Assembly: GCF_024868665.1 (NCBI RefSeq) | Contig: NC_079896.1 | Span: forward strand, 2,931,705 to 2,995,704 | From: Triplophysa rosa | Taxonomy: Eukaryota > Chordata > Actinopteri > Cypriniformes > Nemacheilidae | Reading direction: 5' to 3' | Length of the DNA stretch: 64,000 bases | Shown: positions 12,966 to 23,905 of the stretch, piece by piece | Layout: each line of letters starts with the position of its first letter | Position numbering within the stretch: position 1 is the first letter of the stretch | Position numbers and translations under genes: made by a program | Notes under the pieces: model-generated | The model's input: the letters and a program-made list of their open reading frames with translations, nothing else | What the model was told of the DNA's origin: nothing | Database searches by the model: none

Positions 12966-13613
12966 ACACTGTAAAAAAATAATAAGGCAACCAAGCACAT
13001 TTTTTTAATTAACTAAACAAACAGAGACTAAAAAATGATGTTTAAGTCATTAGTTGTCACAGCATAGTCAAGTTTACCTAATGAACAACAGAACAAAATT
13101 ATTTTTGTTGGCTGACCATAAATAGAGTTATTTTAAAATAAACAAATTGATTTGTCTTTTACTACAATTAGACGTGTTTTCTGCCTCAAACAGACCAAAA
13201 CTTTGATCAAATAACTGCGTAACAGTTTGTGTCAAGTGCATTTATACCGGTTTTGCCGTTGCATCATGCACTTACACCTCAACATTGAACACACAAACCT
13301 CAACCATGGTAACAATCAAAAACCATCATTCATTAAAAAAACCTCTAAACTCAACAGATAACAGTAACAACGATAACTAAGCCAGCAAGAACTAAAACAC
13401 TAATCTTTAAAGGAAAAACAAATAAGAAACACACAATTGAACATGCTGCCATGCATCTTGCAATATTGTTTGTTCAGAATACACTGTTTTGTAAGTTGTG
13501 CAAACTTTCTGACGCATTTTGGCCAAAAAACTCGAGAATCTAAGTCCAGTCAACAAAATAATCTTTGTTAGAAACATGTTTAGGCTCATTTTGAGTTTTA
13601 TTTTTTACAGTGT
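12966..13613. repeat. MITE with ACACTGTAAAAAAT ends
   Basis: The left end ACACTGTAAAAAAATAAT is complementary to the right end TTTATTTTTTACAGTGT. The 650-bp interior has no long open frame. A similar ACTGTAAAAACA word occurs near 5486. The family is not identified. Confidence 0.45.
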
Positions 13614-14510
13614 AGCGTCTTACAAATGAGAGTGTCAGAAGAGATGTCAACAATGTCTCAAACTGAGCTCAGATTTGTCAAGTCTACCATCAAAAATCAA
13701 TATTATTGAAGATCTCAACATGAACTCGAACATTTCTCTTCAAATTTAGCCAAATCCAGATTATTTTACCTCTACAATCTACCGTTCATTGAATTCATAT
13801 ATCAAAAATGTAAGGCGATTTCATCTTCAATTTCATAAATGTAAAAAAACATGTTGCCATGACATTGATTACATCATTTTTACAGTATATAGTGAAGCAA
13901 AAGGCAGTACAGGTACTGAGCACGGATGGGTTTGTGCCTGTGGCAAACACTGCAACATCATTTCTGTTTTCATCTATATTCTCCTTGCGTACATACTGTA
14001 GCCACTTCACTTCTCTATCTATTATTCACACGCTTTGAATTCCATATGAGCGCTGTGCATGAGTCATGTCCACACACGCACACACCGAGCCTTCTGAGGT
14101 AAACAAAGAGATTCTTTTTTGTTCAATTGTGACATTTTATAGAACAAAAGGGTTCCTGTATGTCAAACAAGATCTCACACAACCCACATTCCAGCGCCCG
14201 GTTTGAACAAACTCCGTGAGTTAAGATAAGCATTGCTTATATCATAAAGGGAGATGCTGCAACTAACCGGCGGTCCCCAGCTGCCTCTGATGAAATTCCT
14301 TACACAATCCCAGAATCTGCTCATTTATTCAACAATCAAGCATCCTGTTAATGCTATCCTCCTGTACCCCCTCACCATGGCAACGACTCTCACATCTACA
14401 TGCTAATAACATTCTCTCATCTCCATAACAACTCTCTGACATATTGTGCATCTCCCCTCCTTCTGCTAAGAATACACTTGTTCGGCCTATCAATAACGCC
14501 AAGATATTCC

Positions 14511-14524
14511 GTGTCCATGGTAAC
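14511..14524. promoter_or_regulatory. Candidate RFX X-box in magi3 intron 1
   Basis: GTGTCCATGGTAAC fits the RFX X-box pattern of two half-sites, GTNNCC and GGNAAC, around a two-base spacer. A weaker match, CTCACCATGGCAAC, lies at 14371-14384. The surrounding 14040-14720 is free of recognised repeats. This is a motif match only. Confidence 0.35.
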
Positions 14525-14857
14525 AACCTCTTCCACCATGGCCTCGCACCAGCACGGTGCAGTCACCTCGCCGTGGTGACAAGAGTGTCCTACGGAAAGG
14601 TGACTCCCTCTCTGTGATCGATACAAGCTTTAATATCACAGCGGTGATCTTACATTTATATGCTATGTGAAGCACGTTTGCGATCCACCAGCCCTCGGGC
14701 CAACCCTGAACTTCTGACATGAAAGCACTTTAAGCTCAACTCAAGTCAAGGAACAGGGCAGAAAACAACAGATCTTGTGAATGATGTTCGGCAAAGTACT
14801 TGCGTGTGTTCCCGGGGTGTTTTATGACGCATTTGAACAAGAAATTACAGTTTTGTC

Positions 14858-15460
14858 TTAAAGGAATAGTTGACGCAAACATGAACTTTCGGTAACTCTC
14901 GAGTGATTCCAAAACCGTGATTTAAAACACAAAATGTGATATTGCAATGGAATAAAATGAATGGGAACAGGGGATGTCAAAATCTAAAAATGACAAATTC
15001 CAAGTTTCCTTTTCCCATACACTTTTAAAAATAAAGGTTATTTGATGGGCTGCACGGTTTCATAAAGAACGTTAAACATCTACAGAACCTTTCTGTGCAC
15101 AAAAGATTCTACTATGAATGGTAAAAAGAAAGGGTTCTTTTACCAACCTTTGACTAAAAGGTCCTTTGGGGAACCAAAAATGCCTTTCAGCATCCTTATT
15201 TTTAAGAGTGTAGGGATAACAAATTATATCAATGAAATCATTCCTCATAGTAAACTATTGTACAGCTTTAGAAAACGTGGAATGTGCATTAATATTTAAG
15301 TAGTTCCCATCCGCTTTAATAGAAAAAAGGGACAGCTTGTAGATTCAGTCTAGATATAACATAAGAAACAAAAAAAGGTAGTTTGGAAGTAGGCTACATG
15401 AGGGAGAACAGTGAAGTCACATAATGAGAAATTATTCATTTTGGGGCAACTATTCCTCTA
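14858..15460. repeat. TTAA-end foldback element with an inserted MITE
   Basis: The left end is TTAAAGGAATAGTTGACGCA and the right end ATTTTGGGGCAACTATTCCT. Inside, 15018-15213 is bounded by TACACTTTTAAAAATAAAGG and the near complement CCTTATTTTTAAGAGTGTA, a second element with its own inverted ends. Confidence 0.55.
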
Positions 15461-15614
15461 AATGTGCGCATTTGCGCGCATGGTGATGTGTACTGTCACA
15501 GCCAGATGCGCGCTCTCGTACGCACTAGTACTTTTCCAAAATCTCTCCACACGGAGACAATATTGTTATAATCCAAGTTTTTAAGGGCCAAGAAATAAAG
15601 TTTTCTCCTCTCAC

Positions 15615-15924
15615 CTGGTTTGACAGTCTTGATACGTATCGGCTCCCGAAAGTGTCGGATCACAGCGTGTGTGTCCCGGTTCGTCAGCCCGCTGACAGGT
15701 GTCCCGTTCACCTCTAGTAACACGTCTCCGTAGTACGGTAGTCTCCCGACGTGACACACCAGCACGTCCAGGTTCATCTGGCCGAGGAACGGGAACTCCC
15801 CGAGCTCGGCGCCTCCGAGGATCTCCACGACATCGCCGAACTCCCCGACGCTTCCCCACGACACGGCGCACTCCTGTACTTTGGTGGACCAGTGTTTTTT
15901 CCTCTTTAAGGTTTTAGACATCAT
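15615..15924 (-). CDS. magi3: MAGI3 first coding exon (partial gene)
   Basis: Membrane-associated guanylate kinase with WW and PDZ domains 3, a junctional scaffold that binds partners such as PTEN through its PDZ domains. Only the first coding exon is in the window. It starts with two consecutive ATGs (15924 and 15921); the second gives [11 protein letters not shown], which matches the usual MAGI3 start. The exon encodes the atypical N-terminal PDZ (PDZ0), visible as [19 protein letters not shown] and [14 protein letters not shown]. It ends in frame at a GTGAGA donor just below 15615; the open frame beyond this, to 15496, is intron. MAGI2 and MAGI1 differ at the start, and the adjacent lrig2 supports MAGI3. 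The guanylate kinase, WW and later PDZ exons lie outside the window. Confidence 0.9.
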
Positions 15925-16560
15925 TTATCCTTTAGGGTTCGACGCAGTTTATGAGGCAAACCGGGCTTTAAACGCGTTCTTTCCCGGTCCGTTGGTCACT
16001 TTACCGGGTGTGGAGTTGTTAACGCGTGGATGTTGAGCAGCATCGTGTTATCACTCCTTAGTGTGAAAACTGTTTCTTCATCAAAACAGTAGATATGGCT
16101 CTCAATCAATCACATTTGTGCGTCACCATCGCTCGTTTAAAACGTTCAAAACCTTATCATCATTACACGCGTTGCCAAAACATGAGGATAATATTAAAGC
16201 TACATTATACAAATTAATAAAAAAACTAATATCATAAGTAAACGACGAATTGAAAGTAGGAATGAAGTCAAATTGTTTACCTATTAAGTTTACCAAGGTT
16301 TGTTTGCATGCACAGCATCATCAAGCGCACCAGACAAGCGCGCGCACTCGCTTCTGAGATGCGCGTCTATCGCCACAGCGCGATAAAACCACGACAGTTT
16401 GTCTCTACAAACAGAATGACCAGCAAAACTGTGCTTCACAGAAATAAAGAACCACCGTATCGCGTCTGTCCAAGCTCGGCTTCCTCGCTGCAACGCCCGG
16501 TCCGTGCGTAGACGCGGCTGACACGTCTATATTCCCGGCTGTGGCTGACCCGTCAAGCTG
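15640..16560. promoter_or_regulatory. CpG-rich magi3 promoter and first-exon region
   Basis: CpG dinucleotides are clearly enriched against the AT-rich surroundings, covering the first coding exon and about 600 bases upstream of it. A second CpG-rich stretch follows at 16600-16800. No TATA box was identified with confidence. Read as a CpG-island-like promoter; base counts were not computed. Confidence 0.55.
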
Positions 16561-16932
16561 AACGCACCTTATAATAGAGAATTTAACCTGTCGAGCGTTT
16601 ATTTGCGATTCATATGGGAGGGCTCTGTCTTCTCAGATGGTCGCTGGCGGATCTCAGCTCTCCCAGCGCGCCTGCCACTGTTGCGCGCAGCGTGTGTTTG
16701 CCAAATGAAGCGAGTGTGTGTGTATGTGTACAACGCGCGCACACGCGGAGCAGACGGCGCGGCCCGCGAAACGGTCTGCTTTAAGGTGGATGTTTATATA
16801 GACTGGACATTAAACTTCTTTGGTAAACGAAGACCAAAATTAACCATATTAGTAAGAGAGGTCGCGAGTGAAACACGTAAGTGGTTAATACACGCGCACC
16901 TGTGATGTTTTGCAGTCGTAATACATTGTTAC

Positions 16933-16945
16933 GTTGCCTGGCAAC
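16933..16945. promoter_or_regulatory. Perfect palindromic X-box-like site upstream of magi3
   Basis: GTTGCCTGGCAAC is a perfect inverted repeat of GTTGCC around one base and fits the RFX X-box consensus. It lies about 1 kb upstream of the magi3 start codon. This is a motif match only. Confidence 0.4.
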
Positions 16946-18532
16946 CCCCAAACTATTGGCTAATAAACTGTATTAATTATAATAGTTGTTTTTGAAGTAT
17001 TTCTATCAATTTATAGTAAATTAGAAATAATAAATGGGTCGGCTATATAAATAATAATAACGATGTTATTGTAAATAGCTGACATTAATACTGCTATAAT
17101 AATAAAATATTAACCCATAACTTTCCGCTGTTTATGTTTGTTTACATTGCTTAAAACCAATGTAATGAATGGCTTCTTTATTAGTTCGTTTTTCTAGGTC
17201 TATTTGAAGTTATGGTTCAGGCTTACAAAAAGGACTCAACAGACTGGCTTAATATGGTCTGTAACCTTTCCACAACCTAAAATAGAAAAACAAAACAGGC
17301 AGTGTTAATGCTTGATCGTTTCCTCTCTCATTATATTACAAACTTGTAATTTAATATGTCTATGTGAAGACATTACAAGCAATCAGAGAATATCTCTTCT
17401 TCTAATCACATTACAGGGCCAATTATCTAAACAGCACACTCTCTTGCCATGTAAAACACCTCAAACTGTCACTCCAAGCTGCCACCTTCTGGTTGTAGTC
17501 ATAACTGCACCACACTAAAGTCTTCAGCCCATCACTGGATCTGTCCTGGTAAGACAAGGATGTTGATCAGATTCATTATTAATTAAAAGACAAGTCATGA
17601 CAAATACAAAGCTGCGGCTTGTAACGAATCCAATTTAATTCCCAACCACTCCTCAAAACACTTGTATTTCCCTCTGAGTATTGAGATCAAACGCAATAAA
17701 TGCAGAACAAATTCTACCGACGCGTTAATTATACTGTGACACAAGAGCAGACATGAAACTAATTTCAATGTGTTAAGTGGATTCAACCCCTGAGCCATTT
17801 ACAAACCAGACCATTCAAACGCGACGCGTAGATGTGTATCGAATGTATACAGCTAAACCCCAGACCTGTACGCCCCCGGTCATTAAACTTTCATATGTTG
17901 TCTGAACATCCACGGGGATCAAGACTTGAGTTGCGTAACAACAGACACCTGAGAGTTTGTACAGGATTGGATGGAGTTGTGCAAGAGGATAAATCGCGAA
18001 CTGTAGAACAGACATCAAAGATGGTTTGTGCATGAGAAATACAATGAAAGTTTAAACAAAAATACCCGGAGTATGATGCTAGCAAGACTCAGGCCAGGGG
18101 TTCATCTTCCAGCATCACCAAGAACAATACAGTTGGTTTCGGGGCAAGTTGTCACAAGGGGAACCTGCTTCGAAAAGATCAAGCGGTAACCCGACAGTGT
18201 AGTTTGTGTACATGTTTTATAATTTTATCATAGTTTTTCCTTCGTTTAAAAAAAACCCCGCGTCCACACGAAAACGCAAAAATGCGCTATAAGGCGCTGT
18301 CAAAAGCACGCCAAACCAACAGGTGGCGATATAACCCTAACCATAAAGCCGTGTTGGCCAAACAGAAGCCTGGAATTTGACGTCAAACAAAGGAGATAGC
18401 GGCACGCATTATAAGTTTGGCTTCTACCTAATCGCTATATTTTAACAAATAAAATTAAAGAAGTGACCTATAGACTTTTACACAGAATCTATCCTGTTAA
18501 ACATTATTTAACTAAATATAAAAAAAGATATA

Positions 18533-19753
18533 CACTCACCTAAAGGATTATTAGGAACACCTGTTCAATTTCTCATTAATGCAATTATCTAATCAACCAA
18601 TCACATGGCAGTTGCTTCAATGCATTTAGGGGTGTGGTCCTGGTCAAGACAATCTCCTGAACTCCAAACTGAATGTCAGAATGGGAAAGAAAGGTGATTT
18701 AAGCAATTTTGAGCGTGGCATGGTTGTTGGTGCCAGACGGGCCGGTCTGAGTATTTCACAATCTGCTCAGTTACTGGGATTTTCACGCACAACCATTTCT
18801 AGGGTTTACAAAGAATGGTGTGAAAAGGGAAAAACATCCAGTATGCGGCAGTCCTGTGGGCGAAAATGCCTTGTTGATGCTAGAGGTCAGAGGAGAATGG
18901 GCCGACTGATTCAAGCTGATAGAAGAGCAACTTTGACTGAAATAACCACTCGTTACAACCGAGGTATGCAGCAAAGCATTTGTGAAGCCACAACACGCAC
19001 AACCTTGAGGCAGATGGGCTACAACAGCAGAAGACCCCACCGGGTACCACTCATCTCCACTACAAATAGGAAAAAGAGGCTACAATTTGCACGAGCTCAC
19101 CAAAATTGGACAGTTGAAGACTGGAAAAATGTTGCCTGGTCTGATGAGTCTCGATTTCTGTTGAGACATTCAAATGGTAGAGTCAGAATTTGGCGTAAAC
19201 AGAATGAGAACATGGATCCATCATGCCTTGTTACCACTGTGCAGGCTGGTGGTGGTGGTGTAATGGTGTGGGGGATGTTTTCTTGGCACACTTTAGGCCC
19301 CTTAGTGCCAATTGGGCATCGTTTAAATGCCACGGCCTACCTGAGCATTGTTTCTGACCATGTCCATCCCTTTATGACCACCATGTACCCATCCTCTAAT
19401 GGCTACTTCCAGCAGGATAATGCACCATGTCACAAAGCTCGAATCATTTCAAATTGGTTTCTTGAACATGACAATGAGTTCACTGTACTAGAATGGCCCC
19501 CACAGTCACCAGATCTCAACCCGATAGAACATCTTTGGGATGTGGTGGAACGGGAGCTTCGTGCCCTGGATGTGCATCCCACAAATCTCCATCAACTGCA
19601 AGATGCTATCCTATCAATATGGGCCAACATTTCTAAAGAATGCTTTCAGCACCTTGTTGAATCAATGCCACGTAGAATTAAGGCAGTTCTGAAGGCGAAA
19701 GGGGGTCAAACACCGTATTAGTATGGTGTTCCTAATAATCCTTTAGGTGAGTG
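18533..19753 (+). mobile_element. Complete Tc1/mariner (DD36E-type) transposon
   Basis: The ends are 29-bp perfect inverted repeats, 18533-18561 and 19725-19753, beginning CACTCACCTAAAGG. TA dinucleotides flank both sides (18531-18532 and 19754-19755), the normal target duplication of Tc1/mariner. The 1221-bp body contains one uninterrupted transposase. It has inserted into a LINE-1 ORF2 remnant. Perfect ends and an intact frame suggest recent activity. Confidence 0.93.
18681..19721 (+). CDS. Tc1/mariner transposase, intact, DD36E spacing
   Basis: A 346-aa transposase that would excise and reinsert the element bounded at 18533-19753. The N-terminal third carries the paired-type helix-turn-helix DNA-binding region (SISQSAQLLGFSRTTISRVY). 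The catalytic triad is visible: D155 in AWSDESRF, D246 in FQQDNAPCH and E283 in SPDLNPIEHLWD. There are 36 residues between the second Asp and the Glu, against 34 in classical Tc1, which places it with the DD36E group (called Incomer in the literature, as I recall). The length is about normal and there are no stops or frameshifts. The start is the first ATG in frame, 120 bases inside the left inverted repeat. Confidence 0.93.
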   Translation: MGKKGDLSNFERGMVVGARRAGLSISQSAQLLGFSRTTISRVYKEWCEKGKTSSMRQSCGRKCLVDARGQRRMGRLIQADRRATLTEITTRYNRGMQQSICEATTRTTLRQMGYNSRRPHRVPLISTTNRKKRLQFARAHQNWTVEDWKNVAWSDESRFLLRHSNGRVRIWRKQNENMDPSCLVTTVQAGGGGVMVWGMFSWHTLGPLVPIGHRLNATAYLSIVSDHVHPFMTTMYPSSNGYFQQDNAPCHKARIISNWFLEHDNEFTVLEWPPQSPDLNPIEHLWDVVERELRALDVHPTNLHQLQDAILSIWANISKECFQHLVESMPRRIKAVLKAKGGQTPY

Positions 19754-21390
19754 TAGATGGGAATTGTAGCTTTTGCAAACAAAAGCCAGAAACGATTGTT
19801 CATTTATTTTGGCAATGCCCTTTTGTTTTGTATTTTTGGCGTAATGTAAAATATTGATGAAGATTTTGTTTTACAGTAGAAATATGTCCTCTTAGGTACT
19901 AGTGTGACTTGTAAAGATAAACGAACACACATTTACTTTATTAATTTTATTATTCTAATGGCCAAATTTCACATTCATAAATGTAAATATTTAGGAAAGA
20001 AACCATATTTTTTAGTATTTGAAAATGAAGTAAAACATTATTGTGAATCCATAATGCCCTCAAAGAATCCAAAGGCAGTAAGAATTGTACGAGCTTGTGC
20101 ACTTTTTGAAGTATTCCAATAATATTGTTTGTATCTTCCCCTAGCATGATATGTAATCTGATTTTTCTTGTTTCTATTGCTTTGTGGTTGTTATATTAAT
20201 AAAATAAAAAAATATAAGTAATCAGACTCTGGCTTATTTGATTTTACATTTGTTATTTTTTTAATATAATTTTTTAACATTATTTGTTTGATATGATGTG
20301 AATGTTTCTCTTTGTATTCACTATATGGCATTAATAAAAATAAAAAAAATTCCAACGTCATACGCCAAATCACCGTCTACACGACAACACTGAAACCGGA
20401 GGAGGAAGGGAATAAAAATTGTCATTTCAAATGTTTAGTGTGATCCCGACGTGTCTGCGCTCTTTGAAAACTTGGATTGAAGTTGTGCATCGCGTTAATT
20501 GATCAGCACTTTAATAAAACTGCCAACACTTATGGTTACATCTAAAACACAACAAATAGCAGAATACAAGTACAATACCCACAACTCAATACTATATCAT
20601 ACATGTTTTTTTCACTTTCTGAAGAAAATGCAAGAAGCTATGTGGTTGCTAGGAAGTCACGAAATCCAATTTTCGAACCTCTATTCTAGATAAGGCCTCT
20701 TTAATGCAAGTCTATTGGATATTTTTGTCTGGTTTATCCTCCGCCAGCTGAAAATCACAATTCAGATTGCTTATAAAAGTAATGGCACAACCTCAGCCAT
20801 GTGATTTAAAGTATTACTCGTGTCAGTAGCAAAAATACCCAAAATATTAACCCTTAACAAACAGTCAAGCTTCGTTTATTTGAATAACATCTAAATGATC
20901 ATTTTATTGTTTAAATGTCAGCTAAATGTTGGCATTTTTGGAAACATAATATTCTTTATACATGCTTTACAGAATGTACAGGTACATACAAAAAATACAC
21001 TTGACGAAAAACTATTGAACGAAACAAAACAAAGCAGCATTTAAATATCAAAACAATAACGCTGAACTTTGGTTTCAGGACATGTTGGCGAACGGTGGAG
21101 CGTTTGATGCACATGGCTTGTTCTTTGGTCTAAACGCACCGGAATTGTAATTCAGAGACATTACAGATGGTGAGGTGATAAACCGGTCATTTCCAAATAC
21201 GCCCGGTATTATTCAGAATAAATGGATCCCCTGAGAGCAGAACTGAACAAACAAGAGATGGTTGTAATAAGCAAAATGAGCATTAACAGTAATTTTATGT
21301 GTCTAAGTTTAGAGATCTAAATTGTCGGTGGAAGCCAGTGATGACACTGTGAAATTGACTCGGCACGGGGTCTGTTTCATCATTTGGCAT

Positions 21391-21818
21391 TTAAGGGATA
21401 GTTCCCACAAAACTGAAAATTCTGTCCTCATTTACTCACCCTCAGGTTGTTTGAAATCTGTATACATTTCTTTGTTCTGTTGAACACAAAGAAAGATATT
21501 TGGAAGAATGTTAGCAATTTTAAGTTCTGTGACATCATCAGTAGAAAAAAAATATTTTGATTATTTTTTGTTCCATTTAACACAAAAGGAGATATTTTGA
21601 AGGATTTAGGAAAACAAAAGTTTTTGGGCACCTTTGACTACCATTTAACTTTTCTTACTATGGTAGTCAATGATGTTCCAGAACAGAAAATTGCTAACAT
21701 TCTTTCAAATATCTTTCTCTGTGTTCATCAGAACAAAGTAATTTATACAGGTATGAAATAAGGTGAGTGTGAGTAAACGATGACAGAATTTTCGCTTTTG
21801 GGTGAAGTATCCCTTTAA
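21391..21818. repeat. TTAA-end foldback element
   Basis: It starts TTAAGGGATAGTTCCCACAA and ends GGGTGAAGTATCCCTTTAA, so both termini carry TTAA and are complementary. The two halves (CAAAGAAAGATATTTGGAAG and its complement near 21700) pair along most of the length. There is no coding capacity. Confidence 0.7.
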
Positions 21819-23825
21819 GGTCTAGATTATTATAACTGTATAACTGAGAGGCAAGAAAATGTCCAAAACGCAACGAACGAAATATGCAAATGCATGGGTC
21901 TTTATCACAGCTGGAGAATGTTTGAAAGTAACTGGAGAAGAAACATTTTCTTTAAAACATGAGAACAGTGGACAGTTATCTGCAGTATTAACAAAATTCA
22001 GCTTTTGCAGGTTCAATAAGTGCATTATGAATAAAGGATAATTCAGACGTTGAAGCAGCGATCGATGATGCGGGGCCAACAAGCAATAACGTGAACTGGC
22101 TTAGTTTAACGTCCACAATCTAAAACCCTCAGATGGTATATAAAGGTTAAAAAGCATCAAGGCCTTAGTAATAACCAAGCATGAAATGTTTGCGAAACAT
22201 CCAGCACTCTAAAAAACGCTGGGTAAAATTTGGACAAACCCAACCACTGGTTGAAATAAACCTAGAAAGTGTCTGTATTTCACACAACCATGAGTTAAAA
22301 CAACCCAGCATTCTCCGAGTGTGTCCTTTGCTGCCATTGATATCCCACAATCCAGTGCATGGTACTGGCGGCCGTTTAAAAGAACAAAAACGTCCAATTA
22401 AGTGATGATGTATAGTAGTAAATTAATTCATAAATGCATTTTCCCATGAAAATCTCTACTGAGATATAAGCCCTGTGGTTATTAAACACGCCATTGGATC
22501 TCTAACTCAATTACCTTATCTAGCTTATCTTAAGCTCGCTTCAATTTGTTCTAGACCATTAAACGTGGCATTGCCTGTGAAATTCAGGCTGAAACCATTT
22601 TCTTGAAGACACTGAGGGAACAAGACAGTAAAGGAGTTGACCTTGACACCCCTCATAAGATAATGCTTAATGACAAGAAGGTCAAAGTCCAGCTTCGCTT
22701 TAAGGCCAATACAGTACAAAATAATAATGCCTAATACAGTCACAACTGAAAAGGTTTTCGGAATTTTACATTTTGCCAAGAATTCAAAATGAATTTAGGC
22801 GAGTATCCAGCATATATTGGACAGCTGAGGATTTAGTCTGATCTGTAGTCATGTGTATGTAGTAATACATACGTTTAACAGCCTACAGACACACTGTAAG
22901 GTCGAGTGTGAATTTCTGGGCCGACAGCACCACCAAACGAAAAAATCATCAATCCCGAGCCAACAGTGCCACGTCTGACTGCAATTCTGTTTCACTAAAC
23001 CACACATAGCAAGGTTAGACACGTTACAATGATAACCCTTCTAACATTTGTCCATTAAGGACAAAAAAATACAACAAGAAGCTATCTTAACGGTGGAAGA
23101 ATTAAAACAACTTGGCATATTACAGTTCATATAAGGCTGTCCTGGGCAGATTGTCAAATGTGCAATATAGCTTGTCTTTCTGACGATCTAATATAGTGCC
23201 AGACTAAAAAAAGAGGAAAGGAATCATCTGGAATACTTTTGAAATTGCGAAAAGCATTAAATAAAATGCATAAAACACATAACACATAAAATGCATGACA
23301 AAAAACAGCAACATCGACATACAATAACAGTAATAACCAACAGAGCGGTCAACTCCGTTAGCACAATAATGGTCATCAGTCGGTACCGTTTCCTGTACCA
23401 AACGGAGAAATAGGTAACACCCTCTGACGTCACTCAGAGAACATCACTGCCCTGTTTCGGGCAGGTTGTCTGGTTCTTACCAATATAGCATCACTATTTT
23501 CACAGTCAATATTCATTCGACTCTGCGAAGGAAGTTACGGGTCAAGCTTTGGCATATGCAAAAGGCTCAATGCTTTGAAGTAGGCGGGGACAATGTACCA
23601 CGGCCAACTCGTACATCACGACTTACAGCAGAGCTACTGGAGCTCTTGGAAATGTTACATTCAGAGTCACGGCTCGAACTAGTTGTAGAGAAAATGGGAA
23701 AAGCAATAATTCTGCTTCTTGTTTTGGAGAGTTCTCCTCAAAACGCAATAATCCCAGTGGGCTACAAACGAACATGGTAAGGTGGGGGGCATGAGAGGCA
23801 GTGTAAACCACTAGGATTGAGGAGT

Positions 23826-23831
23826 TTTATT
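23826..23831 (-). terminator. lrig2 polyadenylation signal
   Basis: AATAAA on the minus strand, about 75 bases after the lrig2 stop codon at 23906. It would give a short 3' untranslated region; longer forms cannot be excluded. Confidence 0.5.
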
Positions 23832-23905
23832 TGGCAGACAATGAGGCTTCTCAGTGGAGGTAGTGGGCCGAGGGCACTGGAAGTCGACGGCGGGGCTGGC
23901 TGTGT

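Larger units (their letters stand above)
1..15614 (-). other. magi3 intron 1 (partial), repeats and unassigned sequence
   Basis: No exon of a recognisable gene was found left of 15615, so the interval is read as the 3' portion of the large first intron of magi3. The interior holds dispersed repeats listed separately. Stretches around 6500-7130, 8440-8860, 11830-12560 and 14040-14720 are poor in repeats and may hold conserved regulatory DNA, but nothing coding is seen there. The open frames in this region are short and have no family features. Confidence 0.6.
18450..20351 (+). pseudogene. LINE-1-type ORF2 C-terminal remnant, split by a Tc1/mariner element
   Basis: Before the DNA transposon, 18451-18530 reads as TYRLLHRIYPVKHYLTKYKK. 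After it, 19756-19850 reads DGNCSFCKQKPETIVHLFWQ followed by a CPF..FW segment, and 19904-20122 reads KFHIHKCKYLGKKPYFLVF and ends with ALFEVFQ and a stop. This order (HRxYPxK, C..C....ET..HLFW.CP, KxxIHKCK, FxxE) is the C-terminal part of L1-clade ORF2. The frame changes between parts and stops intervene, so it is dead. The 5' end is truncated and an A-rich tail ends near 20351. No target duplication was resolved. Confidence 0.75.
16946..23825. other. magi3-lrig2 intergenic interval
   Basis: Apart from the Tc1/mariner element, the LINE-1 remnant, the foldback element at 21391 and an AACCCAGC-type fragment at about 22203-22320, no gene was recognised. Open frames here are all short, have no family features and do not form splice-compatible series. 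The lrig2 3' untranslated region occupies the right edge. Confidence 0.6.
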
